Source of the DNA: Molossus alvarezi
Lineage: Eukaryota; Chordata; Mammalia; Chiroptera; Molossidae
Direction: 5' to 3'
NCBI GenBank assembly: GCA_037176705.1
Contig: CM073891.1
Location: 90,602,327-90,666,326 of the forward strand
Length of the DNA stretch: 64,000 bases
Shown here in pieces: positions 1 to 11,156 of this stretch. The position numbers and the translations under genes were made by a program. Each line of letters starts with the position of its first letter. Position 1 is the first letter of the stretch. The notes below the pieces were generated by a model. The model saw only the letters and a program-made list of their open reading frames with translations. It did no database searches and was not told the origin of the DNA.

Positions 1-2
1 AC

Positions 3-248
3 ATAAGCCAACTAATAGAGATTGCCAACAAGGTATGCAATAACAGGGAGGAGGCGGCCGAGCGGGAGGCTCGAAAAAGAATGGAGAAAAAGGCAGCCCT
101 CCTAGCAGCTGTGCTAGGAAAGCCCCTGCCACCCAGGAAAGGCCAGCGGCCAGGAAGAAAGAACAAGCCTGCACCCTGGAGTGGGGAATCAGACCAATGT
201 GCATGCTGCAAAGAAAGGGGACACTGGAAAAGAGAGTGTCCCAACTGA
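3..248 (+). pseudogene. gag: gag fragment: end of capsid plus nucleocapsid
   Basis: Open from the window edge to TGA at 246-248. The first part is a charged helix rich in Arg, Glu and Lys, typical of the end of a gammaretroviral capsid. It is followed by a basic, proline-containing linker. A single intact zinc knuckle of the form C-X2-C-X4-H-X4-C lies at 198-239 (reads CACCKERGHWKREC) and would bind genomic RNA. One knuckle is the gamma-type number. The upstream part of gag is outside the window. The terminating TGA stands where gammaretroviruses have their readthrough stop. Confidence 0.85.
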
Positions 249-720
249 AAGAAGAAAAGACAGGCCAATAGGCAATTGGGACCTGAGACCCAGGCACCTA
301 CCATCCTCAGTCTGGCAGGCCCAGACTCGGAGTAGGGGAGATCAGGCTTACTACACCTCGGCCCCCATGAGCCCATGGTCCAAATGACAGTAGGGGGCCA
401 AACCCTCCCCTTTTTGGTAGATACTGGCGCAGAACATTCAGTAGTAATGACCATGGTTGCACCTCCCTCAGGGCGCGAGATCTCTGTCATTGGCACCACC
501 GGACAGCCTAGTGCCCCAAACAGTTTTGTCAAGCCCAAACTGTAGAACTCGGAAGCCACTAGGTAAAGAACAAATTCCTGTACATGCTGGAGTACCTGGT
601 TCCACTCCTGGGACACAACCTGCTTTCTGAGCTAGGAGCCCAGATCTCCTTTCGCCCATCAGGAGAAGCTCATTTACAAGTTGGCACCCCACACTTTATA
701 GTAGTTTTAGTTCCCTGGGA
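249..720 (+). pseudogene. pro: Retroviral protease (pro), broken
   Basis: It continues in the same frame as gag after the TGA. The aspartic-protease active site reads LVDTGAEHS at about 414-440, so the catalytic Asp-Thr-Gly is kept. A TAG about 90 bp after the gag stop interrupts the leader, and another TAG follows at about 543. The C-terminal half, with the conserved LLGHNLLSELGAQI stretch (about 605-645), is in a different frame, so at least one frameshift lies between. It would have cleaved the Gag-Pol polyprotein. It is not functional. Confidence 0.82.
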
Positions 721-799
721 AGAAGAATATCAACTATATAAGGACGCAGAGGAAGGCCAACGGGAGCCCACAGAGGGAAGGGGGAGTGACCTTCAGTAG

Positions 800-2200
800 A
801 GATACCCAAAGGTCTGGGCAGAAGACAATGTATCAGGATTGGCAAGGAACCATTTGCCTATAATTATAGAACTGAAACTGGGAGCTGGACTAAACAGATC
901 CGCCAGTACCCCATCCCCAGGAAGGCCAGGCTAGGCATCACAGAGGTCATCCAGAAGCATCTGAGGGAAGGTATACTTGTCCCAGGCCAGTCCCCCTGGA
1001 ACACTCCCCTGCTGCCCGTGAAGAAGCCAGATGAGAGCGGATACAGGCCGGTACAGGACCTGCAAGCAGTGAACGAGGCAACAATTGCACTGCACCCTGT
1101 GGTACCAAACCCATACACGCTCCTTAGCTAGCTCCCGCTGGAGGTGACTCGGTTCACCTGTTTGGACTTGAAGGACACCTTTTTCTGCCTCTGACTTGCA
1201 AAAGTGAGCCAACCACTCTTTGCTTTCAAATGGGAAGACCCCACACTGTGGCAAAGACCCAACTGACCTGGACCAGATTGCCACAAGGATTTAAGAATTC
1301 ACCCACTCTCTTCGGAGAGGCCCTGGCCAGAGACTTAAAACCGTTTACTGATACAGAAACGGACCTAGTTCTGCTTCAATAGGTAGATGATCTCCTACTA
1401 GCCACCCCCACATTGGACCAGTGCTGGGAGGGTACCTGCCAGCTCCTTGAACTGCTAACAAAGGCAGGGTACCGGGCCTCATGGAAGAAAGCACAGCTAT
1501 GCCAGGCCCAGGTAAAATATCTGGGATTCCTCACTTCCCAAGGGAAACGGGTCCTGGGCCAGGAAAGGAGGCAGGTCATAATGGCCCTATCAACTCCAGC
1601 CACATGGAGGGAACTTCAAGAGTTCCTAGGGGCAGCCGGGTTCTGCTGAATCTGGATACTGGGTATGCAGCATTAGCCAAACCACTTTACCAAGTGCTAA
1701 AAGTCCCAAACACAGCACCCCTCATATGGGAAGCTGAACAGGAGAAAGCCTTCCAAGCTATAAAAGATCATCTTGGGCACACGCTGGTCCTAGGGCTGCC
1801 AGACCCGTCGGCCTTTCAACCTCTACACACATGAAAATGAGAAAATAGCATTAGGGGTCCTTATGCAACCAATGGGACCATGGCAAAGGTCAGTTACATA
1901 CCTGTCTAAGCAACTGGACAACGTAGCAGCAGGCTGGCCGCCCTGCCTGAGGGCCATAGCTGCAGCTGTTGCTCTCTTACAGGAGGCAGACAAACTAACA
2001 CTTGGGCAAGAGATCAACATATTTGTTCCCCACGCGGTATCTAGCCTTCTGGCTGGACAGGGACACAAATGGCTCTCCAACCTGAGACTGACACAGCACC
2101 AGGGACTTCTCCATGAGAATCCCCGAGTGAAAGTCAGCACTGTCTGGTGAATAAACCCGGCTCCGATTCTCCCTGCTGAGCTGGGAGAACCAGACCACGA
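800..2200 (+). pseudogene. pol: Reverse transcriptase and connection domain of pol, broken
   Basis: Recognisable RT blocks in order are [13 protein letters not shown] (about 900-940), [26 protein letters not shown] (about 1040-1080), CLDLKDTFF with the first catalytic Asp at 1165-1167, and [16 protein letters not shown] (about 1280-1325, shifted frame). The YxDD box reads stop-VDD because the Tyr codon has become TAG at 1380-1382. Further stops occur, for example at about 1127 and 1195. The connection domain continues to about 2200 in fragments. This was the polymerase that copies the RNA genome into DNA. It is now inactive. Confidence 0.88.
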
Positions 2201-2222
2201 CTGCCTCCAGACAACTGCAGAG

Positions 2223-2710
2223 GTGCCTGCCAGCCGACCAGACCTGCGGGACCAGCCTCTGGATGAGCCAGACTTAATGCTCTACACGGATGTTAGTTAC
2301 ATGACTGAGGGGAAACTAATGGCGGGGTACGCTGTCGTGGACAATGAGAAAATAATTGAAGCAAAGCCCCTGCTGGCCGGCTGGTCTGCCCAAAGGGCAC
2401 AACTCTGGGCCTTAATTAGGGCTCTTGAAATAGCAGAAGGAAAAAGGGTCAATATTTACACAGACTCTTGGTATGCCTTCGCCACCATCCATATCCATGG
2501 AGCAATCTGCCAAGAGGGAGGACTCTTAGCAGCCGAGGGGAAAGAAATTAAAAACAAGGCAGAAATACTCTGACTGCTAGAAGCAGTCTGGGCCCCTCGG
2601 GGAGGAGCAGTAATGCATTGCAGGGGGCACCAGAGGGAAGAGACAGAAGTAGCCCAAGGGAACAGAAGGGCAGATCAGGCAGCAAAGGCAGCAGTTACAC
2701 AAAGGGAGGT
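2223..2710 (+). pseudogene. pol: RNase H domain of pol, broken
   Basis: It is open for 116 codons from 2223 and then interrupted by TGA at 2571-2573. Motifs seen are LYTDVSY (first catalytic Asp), SAQRAQLWAL, IYTDSWYAF (Asp) and NRRADQAAK (Asp) after the stop. The Glu expected in the second motif is Gln here (CAA at 2400-2402). Of the four metal-binding acids, three remain and one is lost. The His of the C-terminal loop (HCRGHQ) is still visible at about 2615. The domain degraded the RNA strand during reverse transcription. Confidence 0.85.
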
Positions 2711-2819
2711 GCCGACAAATACCCCAGCCATAGAAGGTACCCTGTTAGAACTGAACCTCAATCAGCCAGACTACACCCCAGAGGAACAGAAATGGGCCAT
2801 ACAAGAAAACTGCCTCTGA

Positions 2820-3830
2820 ATGCCCACTGGCATATGGAAACTGCCGGATGAACGGCTCTACATACCCCAAGGCCAGGCCAGCAGTCTTGTCAGGCAATGC
2901 CATGCCCTCACACACCTAGGGACAACATCTCTAGAGGCCTTACTCGGGAGGTATTACTACTTTCCTAACATGTCTGGACTATGTGCAGTGGCAGCAGCTC
3001 AATGCCTGGCCTGTGCCAGGAACAATGCAGCAGGTCACCCGAAAAGACTTCCCAGAATGCAACACAGGGGCAACAGCCATTTGAGGACCTACAGATTGAT
3101 TTTACTGAGATCAGGCTAAGCCGGGGATACAGATACTTACTCATATTAGTCTGTACTTTCTCTGGATGGGTAGAAGCATTCCCCACCAGGACAGGAAAAA
3201 AGCAGAGAGGTAGTCAAGACCCTCCTCAGGGAAATTATCCCCCACTTTGGGTTGCCTATGACTGCTGGCAGCGATAACGGGCCAGCGTTTGTTGCAAAAG
3301 TGCTTCAGGAACTAGCAACACAATTAAAATTTACTTAGAAGCTACACACTGCCTGTCGCCCTCATAGCTCAGGAAAGGTAGAACGCATGAACTGGACTCT
3401 AAAAGAAACCCTTGCTAGGAGAACAACCTGCCCTGGCCAGACCTGTTACCTTAGCATTATTCAGGGTACAAAATGCCCCTAATGCCACAGGGTATACACC
3501 ATTTGAGTTAGTTTATGGGAGGCCACCAGCCATACTACCCCTACCTAGAGGAGAGCTTTGGATTATAGGGGAATCAGGGCAGACTAAGTATCTCCGGAAG
3601 CTAGGGGAAACACTTAGCCAGAGATATCAGGCTTGATTAGGCCAAGGACCCTTACCATGAGGGAAGCCAGCCCACTCACATAAACCAGGGGACTATGTAT
3701 GGAATAAAGACTGGAAAAAGGAATCCCTACAACCCACATGGACTGGGCCCCACGTTGTCATACTAACAACCCCTACCGCACTTAAGGTTGCAGGAATCAC
3801 CCCCTGGATCCATCACAGCTGAACCAAGAG
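2820..3830 (+). pseudogene. pol: Integrase domain of pol, broken
   Basis: The N-terminal zinc site is present: CHALTHLG supplies two His at about 2901-2915, and CLAC supplies two Cys at about 3004-3015. The catalytic core shows Asp in DLQIDFTEI (3098-3100), Asp in SDNGPAF (3273-3275) and Glu in GKVERMN (3381-3383). The last two are separated by exactly 35 codons (the D,D-35-E pattern), although a TAG sits inside that stretch at about 3336. The C-terminal beta domain has TWTGPHVV and ends with TPWIHHS at about 3820. Reading frames change at least twice. It is not functional. Confidence 0.88.
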
Positions 3831-3834
3831 AGCA

Positions 3835-4990
3835 ATGGACCCAGCAGATTCCAGGAGGATGGACAGGGACCCAGAGGACCAGCCACCATGGTTGCCAACC
3901 CTGAAGCTGAAAAGGAAACCAGGCATTGACGGAGGCTCAGAGGAATGGACAATTGCCCAGGATGATACCTGACTGCAGTGGGAAGTTTTGCTATAATCTT
4001 AGGAATTGGACTGATGACTGTAGCCCCAACAGAATGGAACACCTGGGAGTGACTGGCTCTCGGGTGAATATATCTTGAGCTTGTATGTGCTTTTAGATAC
4101 TTAGTCTGCTTTGTTTAGCAGACTCTGCCCCAATTCAAGCCCCTGTATGTAAATGTAGCGAGCCTGCAGAAAGGATACAACTTGCAGGAGGAGTAGCAAG
4201 CTATAAATTCCCTGCATCGCCCTTCACATATGCCACTGCTATGCCTGTGGAAAGCCTACAATGCTATCTCCCAGGTAGCAACCAGGCTGGGCCCCCACAT
4301 GTGTCTGGGACAATAAATTATACATGACGGGGAAATTAGGAGGGACCATTGGATACCAGAGTAAAAAGTGTCAGGCTTACGGGCCCCTGGGTAGACAGAT
4401 TTGTTGGAGTACCTACTGCCAATTAAGTGATTTAACCCAGGAAGAATTTGAGACGGTCCGGAAAAAAGCTGTTAGAGAAATAGCCAAACGGCTGAGGAAA
4501 CAGGAGGAAAAGATAATATATAAGAGTGTCAACCTTACTACTTTCCGGGAGGCACTACAGAAAATCAGCCCCATAGTACAGGTTCAATAACTAGTACGAA
4601 CCACGTACTCAACATACCAGAATACTAGCAACTCCAGTTGGGAATGTTGGGTTTGCCTACTGTTCCAGGAGAAAGGACTCCTAGGAATACCTGTTCCATG
4701 TACCTGAAGTCATACTGGGGCACCTCCTGGTCCCAGTCTGACCCTAGCCCAAGGGCCCATAACAACCAATGTATTCCTAGATAGTAGAGGATCAAATGTA
4801 ACCTGCCTAGAACTGGAGAAGGTCTCCCCAGAAGGAAACTCAGTAGGGTCTCTTAACCCAGAGCTTTGTACCAGTAACCTCAGTATCCCCAATAACAGCA
4901 GTTTATGTACTGAACCGGGATTATTCCCCAGGAAATATCGAACCTACTCCTACTCCAACTGAGCCAAAAGGAACCTACCTGAATCAAAAG
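3835..4990 (+). pseudogene. env: Env surface (SU) subunit, broken
   Basis: It overlaps or abuts the end of integrase, as usual in gammaretroviruses. A hydrophobic leader-like run lies at about 3985-4030. Open pieces include 4324-4590, which is rich in charged residues. A CWVC motif at 4645-4656 corresponds to the C-X-X-C disulfide-exchange motif of gamma-type SU. Possible N-glycosylation sites (for example NNSS and SNVT) are scattered in the second half. Several stops make it non-coding. Assignment rests on position plus the CWVC motif. I cannot place receptor-binding segments. Confidence 0.7.
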
Positions 4991-5560
4991 GGGGGTAGGC
5001 ATAGCAGTAGCAGTTGCAGCCAGAATTGGCATTGCAGCTGGGATAGGACAGGAGTAGGGGGCCTAGGGTTCTCTGCCTCTACCTAGTATAAGTTGTCTGC
5101 CCAACTTAATGCAGACATGACTACAGTAGCAGACTCCTTGATCACCATCCAACAACAGATTAATTCACTAGCAGAAGTAACCTTACAGAACCACTGGGCT
5201 CTAGACTTGCTAATAGCAGAAAGAGAAGAAACTTCCATGTTCTTAGGGGAAGAATGCTGCTACTTTGTAAACCAGTCTGGAATCATAACACAAAAGGTCA
5301 AAGAACTCAGAGAAAACATAAAATGTAGAGCCAAAGAATTAGAAAATTAGAATTGGGGAATAGACTTACAAGGCTGGCTCCGATGGCTACTTCCACTAAT
5401 TGGACCATTAGCCATCATTCTCCCAGGAGTAAGCCTTGGACCATGCATAATACGGACCATAATCCAAACTTTAGAGTCCACTGTAACCAGGCAGTCCTCG
5501 GCCAAAATATTGGCCTTCCTACAGTATCAGTACAGATATCAACTCCTATAAAGTTATGAA
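4991..5560 (+). pseudogene. env: Env transmembrane (TM) subunit, broken
   Basis: An Ala/Gly/Val-rich fusion-peptide-like stretch lies at about 4997-5050. It is followed by a heptad region (5093-5170), the conserved LQNHWALDLL segment (about 5184-5213) and GEECCYFVNQSG (about 5250-5285). The first Cys of the C-X6-C-C motif is Ser here, so the covalent SU-TM link would be lost. A TAG at 5348-5350 ends the 85-codon frame. The membrane anchor (WLLPLIGPLAIILPG, about 5385-5430) follows in the same frame. This family includes syncytin-like envelopes, but stops in both subunits exclude a domesticated gene. Confidence 0.82.
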
Positions 5561-5634
5561 GACCCAGATTATAGAGATCTGTATCATGATGCAATGGGCA
5601 GCAATAGCAGCTAAATAGCATCAAAAGCAGAGAA

Positions 5635-5886
5635 TGATAGAAGAAGTAAACCTCCATTTTAGAAAAAGCAAGTACCCAGGAGATAACCAGACCTTTTTGC
5701 TTCCTGCTTTTGTAAGCTGCTTACCACTCTTGCATCTAAAGAATGTCCACCCAGCCTGCCATAAAGCTAGGCGCATCCTACAACTCCGGGCCCAGAATTT
5801 GGAGACTGCCTCCTCTGGGTCCGCATGCGTGAATAAAGGAAACTCTTTGCTTCCTCTGGTGTTCTGTCTGAGTCTTTTCCGCAACA
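5635..5886 (+). mobile_element. 3' LTR of the retrovirus, compact (about 252 bp)
   Basis: It begins TGATAG at 5635, after a purine-rich stretch (AAAAGCAGAGAA) that may be the polypurine tract. It ends GCAACA at 5886. CATAAAG near 5760 may be the TATA element. AATAAA at 5832-5837 is the poly(A) signal, followed by a T/GT-rich U5. About 250 bp is short for a class I LTR, so the boundaries are tentative or the U3 is shortened. No partner LTR is in the window to confirm the ends. Confidence 0.6.
5832..5837 (+). promoter_or_regulatory. LTR polyadenylation signal AATAAA
   Basis: A canonical hexamer lies inside the putative LTR, followed 20-40 bp later by CTTTGCTTCC and TGTTCTGTCTGAGTC, which look like a GT-rich downstream element. 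The position fits the end of the retroviral R region. Confidence 0.55.
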
Positions 5887-6244
5887 GTATAACACTTGAA
5901 ACTTGTTATGCCTCTCAGTTCTCCATGGCTAGTAGTTAATATTAATTATTAGTTTTTTTAATAAATAAGGAAAAACATTCAACTCTCAAGAAATTTAGCC
6001 AGAATCGTGGTCATATTAGAATAAATATCTTATTCCTTGTTTGAAAGTCATTCAGCTCAATATCTTTGCTTTGAGTCAGTGTGTCAGAGGTGGAAGGGAT
6101 CTTAGCAATTATGTAGTTCAAATTCCTCTCTCATCTATGCCTCAAAACGGAAAAGGCAAAAAAGCACAATAGAATATATGAATATATTTGTTTTGTTATA
6201 TTGCAACAGGTGTTTAAATAACTGTGTCTAAAATTTTATTGAGA
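5887..6244. other. Non-genic flank of the provirus
   Basis: AT-rich sequence without a credible reading frame. A short stretch near 6060-6130 (GGTGGAAGGGATCTTAG, then a TCAAATTCC-like continuation) resembles an old interspersed repeat common in mammals, but I cannot name the family with confidence. Confidence 0.4.
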
Positions 6245-6460
6245 GGTAGGATAATTTAATGAAAATAATGCAGACATTATAGTCAGACAGACCTACATTG
6301 AAGACCAGCTCTACAGTGGTCAAATTAACTTGACTGTACTTCAGTTTTTCCTCTGTAAAATGGAGATAATACCTATCTCATGAGATTTTTTTAGGGAGTA
6401 AATGTGAAATACTGTATGTAATAGAACCACCACAAAGCCTGGCACTGAAAGGTAGCCTTT
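6245..6460 (+). repeat. MIR SINE, old
   Basis: The MIR order is visible: an A/G-rich head, AGACCTACATTGAAGACC, the GACTGTACTTCAGTTTTTCC core, CTGTAAAATGGAGATAAT, CTCATGAGATTTTTTTAGGG and a CCTGGCAC end. Divergence is high, as expected for this ancient mammalian SINE. Confidence 0.75.
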
Positions 6461-6734
6461 CTACTACTAAATGGTAGCTGTTTCTGCTCAGTAGAACTAA
6501 AGTCCAAGGATTTCCCACAAAAATGATTTTCAAGAATATTAGATCAACTACTCAGCCATATTTATATGGACTTAAAACACATAAACTTGTATAGCCTGAA
6601 AAGTTAAATTAAGTTTCAAACTTGTTTCCCTGCTCTTTTCTCTCAGTTCTTGAGTTCCCAACACCAAAAAAATATTTTGCCATCTCATCAATAATTACAA
6701 ATTTGCCTATTATTGTAAGATTGAAGCCCTAAAT

Positions 6735-6995
6735 TTTGTTTTGTTTTGTTTTGTTAATCCTCACCTGAAAAGATTCTTCCATTAATTTATAGATAGAGTG
6801 GAAGAGAGGGAGAGAAAGAGAGAGAGAAACATCAATATGAGAGAAACATATCAATTGGCCACCTCCCGCATGACCCCCCCTGGGGCTGGTAATCGAATTC
6901 ACTACCAAGGTCTGTGTCCCTGACTGGGAATCAAATCCTACACCCTTCAGTTTGCGGGCCAACACTCTAACTGCTGAGCCAAACCAGATGGGGCC
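6735..6995 (-). mobile_element. Ves-type SINE (GAGGAT-tail subfamily)
   Basis: The reverse-complement tail starts with a TTTTG-repeat poly(A) remnant and AATCCTCACCTG. The tRNA-like head ends at CTGCTGAGCCAAACCAG. A perfect 12-bp TSD, GAAGCCCTAAAT, lies at 6723-6734 and 6996-7007. Confidence 0.93.
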
Positions 6996-7007
6996 GAAGC
7001 CCTAAAT

Positions 7008-8094
7008 CTTAATACTGGATTATTTAAAATAATTTCTCATTTAATTGTAACTCTCTCCAGAGTCTATTTATTTGCCCTTCTCTAGAAATTAAAAACAATT
7101 ATAATTGATGTTTGTATTAAACCAGTTTTCCTAGAAGCAGAGCCTGAGACAGGGATTCAGACACACATGATTTATGAAGGGCATGTTCTTCAGGAAACAC
7201 TCATAAGGGAGTGAAGGAAACTGCATAGGGAAGAGGAAATAGTCATGCAAATGACATCTTGGATGTCTCAGATGAAGGCTAGTCTTAGCTTGAGCCACAG
7301 AAAATCATGCTCTGAAGAATAAATCATTCCACAGAAATGTCACCTTGAGGCAAGAGGATTAGTTTTTTGTATGTCATTTATTACACAGCCATTGGCTTTG
7401 GTAGGAGGAAGTGGATTGGTTGGTGGCTTCCAATAGCCAAAGGAGAACCAAATCTCTGGACAAGGGAGCAACTCTGAGTTATTAGCAGGCCACCCTCCCA
7501 GCAGTGGGGAGGATGGGTGCCTGGACCTGTCCAGGGGCTGTAGTTTATTTTACTGGAAGGTTTCTAAATCTATGCTATTTCCTTTGCCCTCATAGCATGC
7601 CAAATGATGATATCTAGGCTTACATGAGCTGAAATCTAATTCACACTATGTTAGCCAAGTGCGTAGGTCCCAGCACTCAGAGGAGAGAACTTTTGCTAAT
7701 TCCTACAAAAGCACTAAATAGACCAGTGACAACTCTGAAACATAAACTGCAAGTAAAAGTTCTCAACAACTACTGCTCATTAGTCAAGGAAGGCAATACT
7801 TAAAAATGTTGAAGGAAAAATAATATTCGGTTACAAACTGTCCTGTCATCAAGGTCCAGTAAGTCTTTTTGTCTATTGGCCATCACTTAATCTTGATTTC
7901 ACTTACAACTAAGGATATGTTTAAAAAAAAAAAAAGCAAACAATAAAGACAACAAAAAAAAAGAAAGAAAGAAAGAAAGAGAAAATTGTCCTTTCTTAAT
8001 CCCAAAAGCATGTGGAGGCTTTTATTAGTTTAGGTTTAGGTTCTTGCTTCAGCTCTGACTGGAGTGCTCTAAGACCAGAAAAACTTTGGCAATC

Positions 8095-8126
<32 letters not shown>

Positions 8127-10211
8127 CAAAGGTACTTGTGTCAGTTATGATCCAACAAGGAAATCATAAATTACTTTAAGATTTTAAGACAGAATGAATT
8201 TAATCATAGGTGACAGGAATGCTGAAAAATTAGGAGACTGTAAAACAGATTAGCAACAGTAGAAAGTCACTACAACTTTGAGGCTGGAGGCACAAGGAAA
8301 GAAGGAACCAGTCACCTAGTAGCAGCTGGAACCACAGCTGGCCTATTCAGTGGGAGCTGGGATCATGGACGAGCAAATCTACTGTCCAAGAGGCCCTCTA
8401 AGGAAAGAGGAGAAAATTTCCTGACTCCTCTCCCCAGGCCTCCAGTCCTGCCAGTGCCTCTCACTGGCTGAATCCCTCTGGAAGTCAGCCGATTTGGAAG
8501 CTGAGAATCTTACATTGTGGAGTCCACTCTCCCGTTACAATACATGACAGAGCAGAGAAAGGGTGAGAAATTGGGTTGATAACAAATTCTCAAGGACAGG
8601 TAAATATTTGTTAAAATAACCTTTAAAGGTTGTATTTTGTCTTCTAAGTTCCCAATCCCCATGTATATCTCCTTCAGAAATAGTAACATAGGCATAATTC
8701 CAAATTCATTTTCTCTTGATTGTGCTTCTCTGATTCAGAGTTTCTGTTTATTACCAGCCTTCAAATCATTTACCTATAACTGGATTCCACATACTATCTT
8801 TATTCTTCTATTTTTTTTTTTTTTTATAATAGATACCTACTCTTCTTTAAAGCTGATGTCCATGCCCCTGCGTAGTGGCAGCCGCATTTATATTTTGTGA
8901 CCTTGCCTTCTGGCCAATGAAGATTGGACTAGGGGTGAACACCTAGTGTCTGCTAGGCCAATCAAATTTGTCTCCTGAGATCTGAAAATCATATGTTCTA
9001 GATGTTACTGTATACTAACTACATGAACGAAGGATATATAAACATAAGGAATGTGGGTAGGACATTTACTGCTGTGTGCATGAAAGATAAAATAATTCTC
9101 AGAGAGAAATCAGAATGAAGCAGACTTACAGAATGAGACATAGATGGGAGATCATGTGACTCTCCAGAGAGAGACACAGGAAGAGCACCCTGCATCCTGC
9201 TGCTTTCTGTTATTAGTTTCCCTTTTTTGGGAGGCCAGTTTCACTTCCTGTTCTTAGATTCTGAGATATACTCCATTATCCTGGATAAATTCCTTTTTTT
9301 TTTTTTTTTTTTGCTTATTCTGGGGGACTACAATGACCTGCAACAGAAAGAGCTTTGATTAAGATAACATTTTAAACTAATTTGATTAAGTGGTTTAAAA
9401 CTAAGTTACATACTTTTCCATTTCCATTTCTTCTCCTTTCAGATAGTTCAGAAGATATAAACAGTGGAACATTGGTACTTTTCTTTTCACCTGAATACTC
9501 TTCATACTGAAGCTATTGCATGTTTAAAGTATATTCAGTTAGACTGGGACTTTGAATCAATAAAAGAGGAAAACTCTAATAAGCATCAAAACTGACTTGG
9601 CATGTTGACTCTGTCCCTACATAATGGTGGTATCTACGTGTATACACGTGTCGATGATCTGACACAGACAAGGTGCATGTGTCATCCTGTCACAATTTCC
9701 TGTTTTGATGCAGATCCGTATGTCATCCCCGCCTTCCTCAGGCTTTCCAAGCACCATGGATTTACCGTGTCATAAGGGACAACTGACAGACCACTTCACC
9801 TCAGCTATACTTACTAGAGAAACTTCTTTACTCTTGGCTCGATTCCAACATAGTTTTGAGATAATTGGATAAATTTCTGCCATGAACTAGCATGATATCA
9901 AGGGAAGATGGTCTAGGAGAGCTGATCTGTGTTTGAGAAGTGAGGCGACCTGTGAGTCCCACAATATCTGCCCAGTAAATTCCCTTTTGCTTTAGTTATC
10001 CAGGGTCAGTTTCTGTTGTTTCTAACTAGAAACATTGAGTCTGAAATTTGTACTGTGAAGGTGCTTGCAGGCAACAGAGCTTCAAGAAAATTGAATTATC
10101 TGGAACCAGTTATCTGGCAAGATATAATGAAGCTTCATTCATATTCAAGATAGCAATGGCAGTGAAATAACTTTACATTATCGCCTCTGGTTATTAATAT
10201 CTAGAATCTAC
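7008..10211. repeat. Patchwork of old, hard-to-name interspersed repeats; no gene
   Basis: No reading frame of interest. Runs include A13 near 7922, (AAAG)n at 7958-7981, a 31-base A run at about 8095-8125, and T runs near 8810 and 9295. The A run at 8095 has no SINE body before it. Stretches at 7110-7540, 8130-8560, 8640-9360 and 9560-10040 look like old L1M 3'UTR or LTR material, judged by phrases such as GATAAATTCCTTTTTTT and CAGTAAATTCCCTTTTGC. I cannot assign subfamilies. Confidence 0.4.
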
Positions 10212-10650
10212 TTAGATAAGTGGATAAAGAAGATGTGGTATACATATACAATGGAATATTACTCAGCTACAAAAGAATGAATTCTTGCCATTGTGACAAC
10301 ATGGATGGACCTAGAGGGTATTATGCTAAGTGAAATAAGTCAAAAATAAACAAACAGAACAGAAAACTAATAGATACAGAGAACAAACTGATGGGTGAAA
10401 AAGGTGAAGGGATTAAGGAGTACAAATTGCCAGTTATAAAAATAGTCATAGGGAAGTAAAGTACAGAATAGGGAATATAGTCAATAATATTGTAATAACT
10501 ATATAAGTTGTCAGACGAATGCTAGACTTATTATGGTCATCAATTTGTAAGTTATATAAATGTCAAATCATTATGTTGTACACTTGAAACCAATATAATA
10601 TTATATATCAACTTTAATTGAAAAATAAGGTAAAATAAAAATCTAACATC
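10212..10650 (+). mobile_element. LINE-1 3' end (end of ORF2 plus 3'UTR)
   Basis: The translation near 10230-10345 shows the conserved ORF2 C-terminal stretch MWYTYTMEYYSATK, then WMDLEGIMLSEISQ, ending in TAA. One TGA interrupts it. A 3'UTR follows with AAACAAACAGAACAGAAAAC and GTACACTTGAAACCAATATAAT, ending in an A-rich tail near 10640. It is heavily 5' truncated. Confidence 0.88.
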
Positions 10651-10676
10651 TACTGAGATTAGAAAACGCTTTAGGG

Positions 10677-10901
10677 CAGAGATCAGCAAATTAGGGCTGG
10701 GGCTCAATCTGGTCTGTTACCCACCTTGGTAAATAAAGTTTTATTGGAATACAGCTATGTACATTCTTTTAAGTATTGTCTCTGACCTTTTTCATGCTAC
10801 AACATTGGCAGAGCTGAATAGTTGCAATAGAAATCATATGACCCACAAAGCCTCAAATATTTACTATATGGTTCTTCAGAGGAGAAGTTTGCTGACCTTT
10901 G
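10677..10901. mobile_element. hAT-type MITE (MER-like)
   Basis: The ends are imperfect inverted repeats: CAGAGATCAGCAAATTAGGG at the left and AGTTTGCTGACCTTTG at the right. Flanking 8-mers CTTTAGGG (10669-10676) and CTCTAGGT (10902-10909) match at 6 of 8, fitting the 8-bp TSD of hAT transposons. The interior (AATAAAGTTTTATTGGAATA and AAATATTTACTATATGG) is the well-known non-autonomous hAT-Charlie-type filler. Confidence 0.75.
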
Positions 10902-11071
10902 CTCTAGGTAACTGCATGTATTTTCACCATCAAATAAAGCAATGAGAAATTCAAGAACTGTTAGATAACATTGGATACATTAACCAGGGAGAATGACAAA
11001 CTCTAGTCTATAAATTCCTGTCTCAGAGAATAGCCTGATATTCAGGGACATTCTATGATAATTAAAAACAC

Positions 11072-11093
11072 ACACACACACAAAAACACACAA
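11072..11093. repeat. (CA)n-rich microsatellite
   Basis: A short dinucleotide run interrupted by A5, next to the second Ves SINE. No other structure. Confidence 0.7.
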
Positions 11094-11156
11094 CTATCTT
11101 GAATAGTTGTATATTCAGAATTGCTGAATTAATTATTTGTGGATTATAGTATCTTT

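Larger units (their letters stand above)
1..5886 (+). mobile_element. Class I (gamma-type) endogenous retrovirus, 3' part, decayed
   Basis: Gene order is end of gag, protease, reverse transcriptase, RNase H, integrase, env, LTR, all on the + strand. The 5' LTR and most of gag lie before the window. The gag zinc knuckle and the protease share one frame separated by a stop, as in gammaretroviruses, which express pro-pol by readthrough. Integrase ends in a GPH-type C-terminal domain, and the env TM subunit has a gamma/type-D-like LQN...CC region. Every gene is broken by stops and frameshifts, so this is a fossil and not a working virus. The window lacks the 5' LTR, so age cannot be estimated by LTR comparison. 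Confidence 0.93.

Noticed and set aside
5093..5350. Open TM ectodomain as a domesticated syncytin
   Set aside because: The SU part has several stops, a motif Cys is lost and a stop precedes the membrane anchor.
8095..8125. 31-base A run as the tail of a retrocopy
   Set aside because: The sequence before it shows no SINE, LINE or mRNA body and I found no flanking duplication.
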